A stretch of DNA of 64,000 nucleotides from positions 372,001 to 436,000 of the forward strand of contig NZ_BAABJQ010000005.1 of the NCBI RefSeq assembly GCF_039543385.1, read 5' to 3'. Positions 51,793 through 60,920 of the stretch are shown one piece after another (position 1 is the stretch's first letter; each line of letters opens with the position of its first letter). This stretch comes from Rugosimonospora acidiphila. Its GTDB lineage: Bacteria; Actinomycetota; Actinomycetes; Mycobacteriales; Micromonosporaceae. The notes under the pieces were generated by a model, which did not search any database, was not told the origin of the DNA, and worked only from the letters and a program-made list of their open reading frames with translations. The position numbers and the translations under genes are program-made.

Positions 51793-52482
51793 TCAGTAGA
51801 AGCCGTGGGCCTGCCAGAAGGACCAGGCACCGCACGGCGTGCTGTAGCGGCCCTTGATGTAGCTGAGCCCCCACTTGATCTGCGGCACCGGATCGGTCAG
51901 GTAGTCCGAACCGTAGGACGCCATCTTGTTGCCGGGCAGCGCCTGCGGGATGCCGTACGCACCCGAACTCGCCTTCGCGGTGGTGCGCCAGCCGCTCTCC
52001 TTGTTCCACATGTTGACCAGACAGGGCATCTGGTCGAGCCCGAACCCCGCGTCGAGCAGCAGCCCACAGCCGATGCCCTGGTTGCCGCTGTACTGGGAGC
52101 ACGACGACGGCACCTTGTAGTGCGTTGGGGTCGGGGTGGGGGTCGGGGTCGCGCGGAGCTTGGAGCGGCTGGCCTCCTGCTCCTGGCGGGTCGCGTCGTC
52201 GGCCGCCTTGGCCTGCCCGGCGGCGGTCTGGGCGGCGGCGTTCGCCTTGGCCTGGGCGTCGGCCTGCGCGGCGCGCTGGGGTGCGCCGAGCCGCCACGCC
52301 TCGCTGCGCGCCATCGCCAGCTGCTGGATCTCGTCAGACTCCGTCATCGCGGCGGCGCTCGCGGCCATCCGCTTGTCCTGGTCCCGTCGGTCGGAGCTCA
52401 GCAGGAACCCACCGGTCAGACCGAGAACCAGCAGCCCAATGGCGAGCACCCGCATCCCGAACCGGCTGCACAGCCGACTCAC
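51793..52482 (-). CDS. secreted transglycosylase-like cell-wall hydrolase
   Basis: 229 residues. A membrane helix or signal (MRVLAIGLLVLGLTGGFLLS) is followed by an Ala/Gln-rich coiled coil (residues 40-105), a TPTPTPT linker and a catalytic domain with NKESGWRTTAKASSGAYGIP, whose Glu is the likely acid, and ending in the GWSFW-like AWSFWQAHGFY typical of actinobacterial lytic transglycosylases. It should cut peptidoglycan outside the cell. GTG 52482 has AAGGGA 6 nt upstream. It has a structured leader and a Crp-like site. Confidence 0.88.
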   Translation of the reverse strand: MSRLCSRFGMRVLAIGLLVLGLTGGFLLSSDRRDQDKRMAASAAAMTESDEIQQLAMARSEAWRLGAPQRAAQADAQAKANAAAQTAAGQAKAADDATRQEQEASRSKLRATPTPTPTPTHYKVPSSCSQYSGNQGIGCGLLLDAGFGLDQMPCLVNMWNKESGWRTTAKASSGAYGIPQALPGNKMASYGSDYLTDPVPQIKWGLSYIKGRYSTPCGAWSFWQAHGFY

Positions 52483-52543
52483 GAATGTTCCCTTCGTCGG
52501 GGACAAGGACCGGCGCGCTCACCTTCCTTCGCATGTCCGGCGA

Positions 52544-52658
52544 GCCGGGCGCCTTGAACGCCTTCCGCCAGATCAGCGGAATGGGCCTTTGGTGCCACTC
52601 TGGCACCATCAGTCACAGGCGTTCCAGGGACCACACTAGGACCAGCAAGGCGCCCGGC
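52544..52658 (-). ncRNA. candidate structured leader RNA (nested stems) of the transglycosylase gene
   Basis: In the transcript, GCCGGGCGCCTTG (52658-52646) pairs perfectly with CAAGGCGCCCGGC (52556-52544) to close a 115-nt domain. Inside, GAACGCC (52624-52618) pairs with GGCGTTC (52562-52556). Two hairpins lie within: TGGTGCCA-gag-TGGCACCA (52608-52590), and TTCCGC with GCGGAA (52581-52563). It ends 61 nt before the start codon. I do not recognise it as a known riboswitch; c-di-AMP (ydaO) elements often precede such genes, but their conserved core is not visible. Confidence 0.55.
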
Positions 52659-52679
52659 GTCTGCCGAAGGGCGGTAAAT

Positions 52680-52695
52680 TGTGATTTGGATCACG
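52680..52695. promoter_or_regulatory. Crp-like site TGTGA-N6-TCACG
   Basis: A 9/10 match to TGTGA-N6-TCACA, 22 bp upstream of the structured leader. rpfA of M. tuberculosis, also a cell-wall hydrolase gene, is a known Crp target. Confidence 0.6.
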
Positions 52696-52717
52696 CGACA
52701 AAGCCGCGCAAAACACC

Positions 52718-54037
52718 CTAATTCGGAGTTTCCTCCAGGAGATCGGTGACCACCTCGGCGATCGGGGACCGCTCCGAACGGGTAAGGGTCACGTGCGCGA
52801 ACAGCGGGTGGCCCTTGAGCGCCTCGATCACCGCCACGACGCCGTCGTGGCGGCCGACCCGGAGGTTGTCCCGCTGCGCCACGTCGTGGGTGAGCACGAC
52901 TCGCGACCCGGTTCCGATCCGGGACAGCACCGTCAGCAGCACGCCCCGCTCCAGCGACTGCGCCTCGTCCACGATCACGAAGGCGTCGTGCAGGCTGCGG
53001 CCCCGGATGTGGGTCAGCGGCAGCACCTCCAGCATGCCGCGGGACAAGACCTCGTCCAGCACGTTGTCGTGGACCAGCGCGCCGAGCGTGTCGAACACCG
53101 CCTGAGCCCAGGGCGACATCTTCTCGGCCTCGGACCCGGGCAGGTACCCCAGCTCCTGGCCGCCCACCGCGTACAGCGGGCGGAAGACGATCACCTTCTT
53201 GTGCCTGCGCCGCTCCATCACCTGCTCCAGGCCGGCGCACAGGGCCAGCGCGGACTTGCCGGTCCCGGCCCGGCCGCCCAGGGAGACGATCCCGATCGAC
53301 TCGTCCAGCAGGAGGTCCAGAGCGATGCGCTGCTCCGCCGACCGGCCGTGCAGCCCGAACGCCTCCCGGTCGCCGCGGACCAGCCGCACCGTCTTGTCGG
53401 GTAGGACCCGACCCAGGGCCGAACCGCTGGTGGAGTGCAGCACCAGCCCGGTGTGGGTCGGCAGGCCGGAGGCCTGGTCCAGATCGAGGGTCTCGCCGGC
53501 GTAGAGGGCGCTGATCTGGGCCTCGCCGAGATCCAGCTCGGCCATGCCGGTCCAGGTCGGGTCGCTGGCCTGACCGTACCGGTACTCGTCCGCGGCAAGC
53601 CCTACCGAGGCGGCCTTGACCCGCAGCGGCATGTCCTTGCTGACCAGCACAACGTCCTTGCCTTCCGCGGACAGCGCCAGGGCCACGGACAGGATCCGGG
53701 TGTCGTTGGCGTCGTTGCGGAAGCCCGGCGGCAACACGCTCGGGTCGGCGTGATTCAGCTCTACCCGCAACGTGCCGCCGACCTCGTTGGCCGGGATCGG
53801 CTCGTCCAGCCGGCCGTGCTGGATCCGCAGGTCGTCGAGCAGCCGCAGGGACTGCCTGGCGAAGTAGCCGAGTTCCGGATGGTGCCGCTTGCCCTCCAAC
53901 TCGGAGATCACCACAAGCGGGAGGATCACCTCGTGCTCGGCGAAGCGCAGAAACGCTGCCGGGTCGGCGAGGAGGACCGAGGTGTCCAGGACGTAGGTGC
54001 GGGGCGCGGCCTTGCGAGTGTTACGACGAGTGGTCAC
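52718..54037 (-). CDS. phoH2: PhoH2: PIN domain fused to PhoH-type ATPase
   Basis: 439 residues. The N-terminal PIN ribonuclease domain begins RTYVLDTSVLLADP and has acidic positions in ISELEGKR, DTRILSVAL and LVSKDMPLR. The PhoH ATPase follows from about residue 230 with Walker A SLGGRAGTGKSALAL, Walker B AFVIVDEAQSLE and RIGTGSRVVLTHDVAQRD. PhoH2 proteins are RNA helicase/ribonucleases. Length matches M. tuberculosis PhoH2. GTG 54037 has CGGAG 6 nt upstream. Confidence 0.93.
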   Translation of the reverse strand: MTTRRNTRKAAPRTYVLDTSVLLADPAAFLRFAEHEVILPLVVISELEGKRHHPELGYFARQSLRLLDDLRIQHGRLDEPIPANEVGGTLRVELNHADPSVLPPGFRNDANDTRILSVALALSAEGKDVVLVSKDMPLRVKAASVGLAADEYRYGQASDPTWTGMAELDLGEAQISALYAGETLDLDQASGLPTHTGLVLHSTSGSALGRVLPDKTVRLVRGDREAFGLHGRSAEQRIALDLLLDESIGIVSLGGRAGTGKSALALCAGLEQVMERRRHKKVIVFRPLYAVGGQELGYLPGSEAEKMSPWAQAVFDTLGALVHDNVLDEVLSRGMLEVLPLTHIRGRSLHDAFVIVDEAQSLERGVLLTVLSRIGTGSRVVLTHDVAQRDNLRVGRHDGVVAVIEALKGHPLFAHVTLTRSERSPIAEVVTDLLEETPN

Positions 54038-54605
54038 AGGCTGCTCCGGCGAGCGGCACCCCCGCTCACGACTACGCACGTCCGGTGCCCGGTGGCACGA
54101 GATCGGGTGCGAGACCTCGTGGCTTTGGGTAGAGCGGTCCGGGCCTGCCGGTTGGCCCGGGAAGCCCCCGATGCCATGACTAGAAGCTAACGGCCCGCCG
54201 CCAACTGTGCCAGTGTCTTCCGGCTCTGGTGAGGCGCATTACTCGATGGCGAAGGGGTCCAGATGGCAATCGCGGCACGGAAAGGGACACCTCTCCGACG
54301 CCTCTTCGCGCCGGCCCGGTACGGGCCGCCGGCGGCGGTCAGGGACCGCGACCGCCCGCGCGGGCAGCGTCCGGGCGCGGCGGGACCCTCCGTTGGCGGC
54401 CGGGCCCGGTGGGCTCGTCGGCCGGTGAATTGGGCGCGGGTTGAAGGGGCGCCCGGCGGGTGTTCCCGTCCCCGCCGGGCGCCCCGGCATCTGTATCGCG
54501 GCAGCCGGGCCGGGTCCGGCCATGGCTCGCGGTTACCGGTGCCGGTCCGGTCCGCGTGCCGATCCGCGATCGCAGCCGATATCTAGGGATCGGCGGCGTA
54601 GATGC
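54038..54605. other. 568-bp region without a convincing gene
   Basis: ORFs here lack ribosome binding sites, conserved residues and consistent codon-position bias. The only strong structure is the 15-bp hairpin at 54446-54485. Confidence 0.6.
54446..54485. terminator. 15-bp perfect GC hairpin
   Basis: GGGGCGCCCGGCGGG (54446-54460) pairs with its complement at 54471-54485 around a 10-nt loop. It follows the 3' end of the minus-strand pair starting at 55228. No U tract. Confidence 0.5.
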
Positions 54606-54899
54606 TCACGCGTCAGGACGCTGGGCGTGCCGCCCGACGCCAGACGCGCTGGTGTAAGTCGTGCCGGGTCGGACGATCGAGAACGTGTCCGTCCGCCCCT
54701 TGCTGGTCAGTGCGGCGCTCACGGCGACCTGCGCCTCCCGGCGGCGCCGGTTCCAGCAGGCCCGGTCACCGTCGAAGTACCCCTGCCGGTACCCGAAGCG
54801 GTACCCGAACCGGTAGCCCACCCGGGCGTGCAGCCTGCCCGCCGCGTACGTCGACGACCCGAGCAGCAAAATGAGGAACAGCGCCGCGCCTGGACTCAT
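54606..54899 (-). CDS. small membrane/secreted protein with GYRFGY repeats
   Basis: 97 residues. The N terminus is a hydrophobic helix (GAALFLILLLGSSTYAAG), then GYRFGYRFGYRQGYFDGD, a short tandem repeat, and a basic tail. ATG 54899 overlaps the stop of the upstream gene as ATGA, which supports translation as a pair. No family recognised. Confidence 0.55.
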   Translation of the reverse strand: MSPGAALFLILLLGSSTYAAGRLHARVGYRFGYRFGYRQGYFDGDRACWNRRRREAQVAVSAALTSKGRTDTFSIVRPGTTYTSASGVGRHAQRPDA

Positions 54900-55228
54900 G
54901 GCGTCACTCCGGGTTCGTCGTCGAGCAGCATGCGCAGGTCACCGGTGTCCACATCCTCGATCAGTTCGATCGCGATGCGGCAGCCGCCCTGGACTATCTC
55001 CGCGACCGAGGAGCGGCGCACCACGCCCTCCGCCTCGTACACGCGGATCGTCAGGTCCGGGCAGCCGAGATGGATGCGCCACGCGTCCCACTCGCTGCGC
55101 TCACCCACGCTGATGGACAGGTACCGGCAGCCTCGAGCCAGGTAGAGCCGCCACGGTGCGACGAGGCCAGCCGCCACGCCGTCGGCGACGAGGCTGAATG
55201 CCTCGGTACGACTTGCGATTTCGGTCAT
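54896..55228 (-). CDS. conserved-looking small protein of unknown function
   Basis: 110 residues, soluble and acidic (SEWDAWRIHLGCPDLTIRVYE, CRIAIELIEDVDTGDLRMLLDDE). Codon bias is good throughout. ATG 55228 is preferred; the GTG two codons earlier sits closer to a GGAGG. It overlaps the next gene by 4 nt. The neighbouring HTH gene is divergent. Confidence 0.6.
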   Translation of the reverse strand: MTEIASRTEAFSLVADGVAAGLVAPWRLYLARGCRYLSISVGERSEWDAWRIHLGCPDLTIRVYEAEGVVRRSSVAEIVQGGCRIAIELIEDVDTGDLRMLLDDEPGVTP

Positions 55229-55385
55229 CCGCACACCCCGGTTACCTCCCAGCCTCCGGGTCCCGCCTGGGGCGCCGACGCTGCGGCGAATGCGTGATCC
55301 GGTTTCCTTTGTCGGCCCGAACTGCAGCACTTCGTTGCCCCTTGACGCGTCGAGGTGACTACTCTGGCCGCCGACTGTCCCGGGT

Positions 55386-55411
55386 ACGTGACACACGTTA
55401 CGGCGTCACGT
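55386..55411. promoter_or_regulatory. inverted repeat ACGTGAC-N12-GTCACGT
   Basis: 7-bp perfect arms in the divergent region between the small-gene pair and the HTH gene; possible operator. Confidence 0.3.
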
Positions 55412-55584
55412 CCGCGTTACAGCATCATCCGTTCGGCTTATTCCATTCAACCATTCGGGCCCGGTACCTTGAGCGGGTGCATCCCCTCTATTTCAGGAAA
55501 TCAGACCCGCCCGACCGCTACGGCGACACGTCTCACCCACGTGACAATATGCGTCCACGAGGCGGTCAGGTGAACGGCGGCACG

Positions 55585-55590
55585 TACCTT
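55585..55590 (+). promoter_or_regulatory. -10 box (TACCTT) for the leaderless HTH gene
   Basis: TACCTT ends 6 nt before the GTG at 55597. Confidence 0.45.
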
Positions 55591-55596
55591 GGCCGC

Positions 55597-56034
55597 GTGC
55601 GTGACACCCCCAGCCGCCACCAGGCGTTCGCCACCTTCGTGCGCAAGTCCCTATCGGACGCGCGCAGCACTCGAGCCTGGAACGGCTCCGAGGTCGCGCG
55701 CCGCACCGGGATCTCCCGCCAGACCATCAATCGATGGGTACGTGGCGACTGGAGTAACGATCCCGAGCCCGCCCGGGTAGTGGCATTCTGCGAGGGTCTC
55801 GGGATCAATCCGACGATCGCGTTCGGCATCCTCGGCTGGGACCGGTCCGCGCCGACCCGACCGGCGCCCGCGGCGCCGCCGATGGACCCCGACGTGGAGG
55901 CGTTGCTGCGCAGGCTCGTCGATCCGACGGTCTCGGAGTCCGAAAAGTACCATATTCGGGAAACAATCCGATATCTCGCCTATCGTCCGTCGATCCCGGA
56001 CGATCAGCGCAAGGGGCAACGGCGCGCCGGCTGA
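55597..56034 (+). CDS. XRE-like helix-turn-helix regulator
   Basis: 145 residues. The HTH NGSEVARRTGISRQTINRWVRGDWSN lies at residues 25-50, followed by PEPARVVAFCEGLGINPTIAFGILGW, a cI-like helical extension common in actinobacterial XRE proteins. The C-terminal part has a conserved-looking helical segment (MDPDVEALLRRLVDPTVSESEKYHIRETIRYLA). GTG 55597 is taken because a TACCTT box ends 6 nt upstream. Confidence 0.8.
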   Translation: MRDTPSRHQAFATFVRKSLSDARSTRAWNGSEVARRTGISRQTINRWVRGDWSNDPEPARVVAFCEGLGINPTIAFGILGWDRSAPTRPAPAAPPMDPDVEALLRRLVDPTVSESEKYHIRETIRYLAYRPSIPDDQRKGQRRAG

Positions 56035-56189
56035 GATCTGCAAATGGCGAAAGAACTCCCTGAAATCGCAATCTTCCGCCACACCTGAGTACCGGTGCGG
56101 TTTACCTTCCGTCAGGGGCGCCAAATCAGCGTCATGCCAGGTGGGGGCTAGTGCGAGCGTGGTTCCGCGCTCGCACCAAAGGAGACGCG

Positions 56190-56558
56190 ATGATCGGCTT
56201 CAAATGGGCCAGCATACTGACCGCGGTCCTGACGGCCGCGCTGGACGCGCTGGCGAACTTGCTGTTGGCCACGCTCACCACACACTCGGTCCCCGAGGTG
56301 GTGAACCTGTTCGCGGTCGCCTGCGCGACCGTGGCCGCCGTCGTGGCGATCGTCTCGCACGCGTACGGCCGGGTGGAAGCCAAGATCGATCTGATCATCG
56401 AGCTGGTGGTCGGCCGATTCGACGAGTTGGAGACCCGGATCGGGGACCGCAACAGCGGCTTCGTCGAGGGGTACATGCTCAGCCGCGGGCCGGAGGCCTC
56501 GGTGGTGCCGCTGGCACCGCGAGGCGTACGCCGCGCCGCGGGCAGCCAGGACGACTGA
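56190..56558 (+). CDS. small two-helix membrane protein
   Basis: 122 residues. ILTAVLTAALDALANLLLATL and VVNLFAVACATVAAVVAIVSH are hydrophobic helices; an amphipathic segment (VEAKIDLIIELVVGRFDELETRI) follows. ATG 56190 has a very good ribosome binding site, AAAGGAG at 5 nt. No family recognised. It is downstream of the HTH gene by 155 nt and may be its target. Confidence 0.65.
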   Translation: MIGFKWASILTAVLTAALDALANLLLATLTTHSVPEVVNLFAVACATVAAVVAIVSHAYGRVEAKIDLIIELVVGRFDELETRIGDRNSGFVEGYMLSRGPEASVVPLAPRGVRRAAGSQDD

Positions 56559-56631
56559 CCAGCCCGGCCTCAGTCCCGACCCGGTCCGGGCCGCCGCGCT
56601 GTGACGGCGGCCGGGACCGGCCGAGGTGCCG

Positions 56632-57402
56632 TCAGGCGCCGAAGCGGCGCTGGCGGCTGGCGTACGAGCGCAGCGCCCGGAGGAAGTCGATGTGCCGGAA
56701 GTCCGGCCAGTTCATGTCGCAGAAGTAGAACTCGGAGTGCGCCGACTGCCACAGCAGGAAGCCGGACAGCCGCTGCTCCCCGCTGGTCCGGATGACCAGG
56801 TCCGGGTCCGGCTGGCCCTTGGTGTAGAGGTGCTCGGCGATGTGTTCGACGTCGAGGACCTCGGCCAGCTCCTCGAGCGTCCCGCCCGCCTTGGCGTGCT
56901 CGTGCAGCAGGGAGCGGACCGCGTCGGTGATCTCCCGCCGACCTCCGTAGCCCACCGCCGCGTTGACCGCCACGCCGCCGCTGCGGTCGGCCGTGGCCTC
57001 CTCGGCGGCCTTCAGGGCGGCCGCGGTGGACGACGGGAGGATGTCCAGCGCGCCGACCATGCGCAGGCGCCAGGGGTTGCCCTCGGCGGCCAGTTCGGTC
57101 ACCAAGTCTTCGATGATTTGTAGTAGGGGATCGAGTTCGGCGGCCGGGCGTTGGAGGTTGTCGGTCGCCAACAGATAGAGGGTGACGTGCTTGATGCCGA
57201 CTTCGTCACACCATCGAAGGACATCCCGAACCCGACGGGCACCGACTCGGTGGCCGTCGTTGGGATCGACATATCCCATTTCCTTCGCCCACCGCCGGTT
57301 GCCGTCGCACATCACTCCGACATGCCCCGGCCGGGGCTTTCCGACCAGCGACGCGGCGAGCCGTCGCTCGTACAACGAGTAGACCAGGTCTCGCAGGCTC
57401 AC
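56632..57402 (-). CDS. cis-prenyl diphosphate synthase (UppS family, short-chain type)
   Basis: 256 residues. GHVGVMCDGNRRWAKEMGY supplies the catalytic Asp and substrate-binding Asn/Arg; LYLLATDNLQRPAAEL, AVGYGGRREITDAV and PDLVIRTSGEQRLSGFLLWQ complete the family motifs. The ATDNLQRP form resembles the mycobacterial Z,E-farnesyl synthase group, so the product may be short-chain; polyprenyl phosphates prime cell-wall synthesis. GTG 57402 lies 6 nt behind TAGGCT. Confidence 0.9.
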   Translation of the reverse strand: MSLRDLVYSLYERRLAASLVGKPRPGHVGVMCDGNRRWAKEMGYVDPNDGHRVGARRVRDVLRWCDEVGIKHVTLYLLATDNLQRPAAELDPLLQIIEDLVTELAAEGNPWRLRMVGALDILPSSTAAALKAAEEATADRSGGVAVNAAVGYGGRREITDAVRSLLHEHAKAGGTLEELAEVLDVEHIAEHLYTKGQPDPDLVIRTSGEQRLSGFLLWQSAHSEFYFCDMNWPDFRHIDFLRALRSYASRQRRFGA

Positions 57403-57408
57403 TACCGC

Positions 57409-57414
57409 AGCCTA
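57409..57414 (-). promoter_or_regulatory. -10 box (TAGGCT) for the leaderless prenyl synthase gene
   Basis: TAGGCT on the minus strand ends 6 nt before the GTG at 57402. Confidence 0.5.
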
Positions 57415-57481
57415 GCCACACCGCGCCGAGCGACGGCGCGGGCGCCGCAACAGGTGAGCAACGAATAGCCGTACGGAGTAC

Positions 57482-57509
57482 CGGGGCCGGCCAGACAGCG
57501 CCGGCCCCG
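57482..57509 (-). terminator. hairpin downstream of pckG
   Basis: CGGGGCCGGC (57482-57491) pairs with GCCGGCCCCG (57500-57509), 8-nt loop, 9 nt past the pckG stop. No U tract. Confidence 0.6.
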
Positions 57510-57517
57510 CAGACCCA

Positions 57518-59350
<1,833 letters not shown>

Positions 59351-59462
59351 GACCATCTCCTCAATCATCGCGACGTTGCGAAGGGTGCCAAACGACCAAT
59401 GTGGACTTGGCGGGGATCTGCTCAGCGTAAGCCCGATTGCGGTGGTCGGCATCGTGGGAGCT

Positions 59463-59478
59463 TGTGAAGAAATGCACA
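59463..59478. promoter_or_regulatory. Crp-like site TGTGA-N6-GCACA upstream of pckG
   Basis: A 9/10 match to the consensus, 113 bp before the pckG start. It is extended by CTTGTG/CACAAG symmetry at 59461-59480. Confidence 0.5.
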
Positions 59479-59499
59479 AGCGGGCAAGATTTTTCGTTC

Positions 59500-59543
59500 A
59501 AATGCGCGCTGCGGCGCGATTTTCGCTGGTACTACGCGCATTT
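59500..59543. promoter_or_regulatory. inverted repeat AAATGCGCG-N26-CGCGCATTT
   Basis: Perfect 9-bp arms in the pckG upstream region; a possible operator or stem-loop. Confidence 0.4.
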
Positions 59544-59725
59544 GCGCATCGGCATTATCGTATCTACGAGATCCTGTTAACAGGCTCGGGCTTTCCTGAA
59601 CGACTAATTAGCTAACCATTAGCGCTTACTGAGAGCAACAAATGGCCTCGATGGCGCCCGCGGAGTACGGCGACCGGAAATTGACCCGGATGCGCGGCCA
59701 TGGAGTCCCCGGGCCGGGGACCCGG

Positions 59726-59731
59726 TAGGCT
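59726..59731 (+). promoter_or_regulatory. -10 box (TAGGCT) for the leaderless first gtrA
   Basis: TAGGCT ends 7 nt before the GTG at 59739. Confidence 0.5.
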
Positions 59732-59738
59732 CTCCTGC

Positions 59739-60257
59739 GTGTCGGTACCGGCCACAACCTCGGCGACGGATCCGCCCCGGCCCAGCCAGCCGGGCACCCT
59801 GCGGGCTCGGCTCGATCGCCTCGTTCGTGAGGTCGGCAAGTTCGGGGTGGTCGGCGGCGCCTCATTCCTCGTGGACACCGCCCTCTACAACGTCCTGCTG
59901 GACCCGCTCGGCCCCTTCTGGGGCAAGGTGGGCTCCACGATCGTCTCGGCGACGCTCGCCTTCGTCGGCAACCGGTGGTGGACCTGGCGGCACCGCCAGC
60001 GCTCGGCGCTGCACCGGGAGTACGGGCTGTACTTCGCGTTCAACGTGGTCGGGCTGCTCATCGGCCTGGCCTGCCTGTGGCTTAGCCACAACGCGCTGGG
60101 TTCCGTGTGGCCCGGCGTCTTCCACACCCGGCTGGCCGACAACGTGTCCGCGCAGCTGGTCGGCACGGCCTTCGGGACGCTGTTCCGGTTCTGGGCCTAC
60201 CGGCGGTTCGTCTTCCCCCATTCGGCCACCGGGCCGGAGACGGCGAGCCACGGTTAG
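59739..60257 (+). CDS. GtrA family membrane protein
   Basis: 172 residues and four membrane helices. KFGVVGGASFLVDTALYNVLL, ATLAFVGNRWWTWRHR and TAFGTLFRFWAYRRFVF are the GtrA (PF04138) hallmarks. GtrA proteins are thought to flip polyprenyl-linked sugars during surface polysaccharide synthesis. GTG 59739 follows TAGGCT. The next gene is a paralogue. Confidence 0.9.
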   Translation: MSVPATTSATDPPRPSQPGTLRARLDRLVREVGKFGVVGGASFLVDTALYNVLLDPLGPFWGKVGSTIVSATLAFVGNRWWTWRHRQRSALHREYGLYFAFNVVGLLIGLACLWLSHNALGSVWPGVFHTRLADNVSAQLVGTAFGTLFRFWAYRRFVFPHSATGPETASHG

Positions 60258-60275
60258 CCCCCCAATGAGCTGGCG

Positions 60276-60281
60276 TAGGGT
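60276..60281 (+). promoter_or_regulatory. -10 box (TAGGGT) for the leaderless second gtrA
   Basis: TAGGGT ends 6 nt before the GTG at 60288. Confidence 0.5.
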
Positions 60282-60287
60282 TTCTGG

Positions 60288-60920
60288 GTGCCACTTGCCC
60301 GCCCGCTGCCCGAGCGCCGCCGGCTCGCCCGCGAAGTCACGACGTACGGGATCGTCGCCATCATCAACACGGCGATCGACTTTGCGCTGTTCAACGGGCT
60401 GATTTCGCTCGGAGCGCTGAAGGCGAACAGCATCTCCACCATCGTGGCCACCACCACCTCGTTCCTGATGAACCGGCACTGGGTGTACCGCGACCGGCCC
60501 AAGACGGCGTTGCACCGCGAGTACACGATGTTCTTCGGGGTGAACCTGGTCGGACTGGTCATCCAGGAGGTCGTGCTGGCGGTGGCCGGGCTCGGCGTGC
60601 ACGACATGTCGGCCAACCGGCTGCTGCTGAACCTGTTCAAGTGCCTGGGCGTCGCCGTGGCGATGATATTTCGATTCTGGGCATACCGGACATTTGTCTT
60701 CAGGCCTCACCCGAGGCCACCGGCGGACACCACCTCGTCCGGCGGTGCCGCGATCGGGGGCCACGAGGCACCGCCGGCCGTTTCCGGCCAGCGAGCGCCG
60801 GCGCCCAACTCGTTCGACGCGCTCACCGCGCCGCTGGAGATCGAGTTTGAGCTGCCCACCGATCTGACACCTACGCCGGAACTGGATGGCGACGCGTTGG
60901 GAGGCGCGGCCCTGTCATGA
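60288..60920 (+). CDS. GtrA family membrane protein with acidic C-terminal tail
   Basis: 210 residues. The GtrA core (TYGIVAIINTAIDFALFNGLI, STIVATTTSFLMNRHWVYRDR, VAMIFRFWAYRTFVF) ends near residue 140; the remaining about 70 residues are a Pro/Ala-rich tail ending in an acidic, Leu-rich segment that the upstream paralogue lacks. The GTG at 60288 has its own TAGGGT box, so it can be expressed separately from the first gtrA. Its stop overlaps the MaoC ATG. Confidence 0.9.
   Translation: MPLARPLPERRRLAREVTTYGIVAIINTAIDFALFNGLISLGALKANSISTIVATTTSFLMNRHWVYRDRPKTALHREYTMFFGVNLVGLVIQEVVLAVAGLGVHDMSANRLLLNLFKCLGVAVAMIFRFWAYRTFVFRPHPRPPADTTSSGGAAIGGHEAPPAVSGQRAPAPNSFDALTAPLEIEFELPTDLTPTPELDGDALGGAALS

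Larger units (their letters stand above)
55229..55596. other. 368-bp divergent control region, locally A/T-rich
   Basis: It contains an inverted repeat, ACGTGAC (55386-55392) with GTCACGT (55405-55411), and a stretch (about 55420-55510) with clearly lower GC content than the surroundings. No ORF here is convincing. The -10 of the HTH gene lies at its right end. Confidence 0.55.
59351..59738. other. 388-bp divergent control region of pckG and gtrA, A/T-rich
   Basis: The lowest-GC intergenic stretch in the window (about 59460-59640). It holds a Crp-like site (59463-59478), a 9-bp inverted repeat (59500-59508 and 59535-59543) and the sequence CTAATTAGCTAACCATTAG near 59604-59622. No coding potential. 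Confidence 0.65.

Noticed and set aside
52483..52717. ydaO (c-di-AMP) riboswitch upstream of the transglycosylase
   Set aside because: The gene context fits, but I could not find the conserved ydaO core sequences; the visible stems have a different order. Kept as an unassigned structured RNA.
55229..56558. Prophage or integrative element around the HTH gene
   Set aside because: No integrase, attachment-site repeat, tRNA or structural phage gene is present; only small unknown genes.
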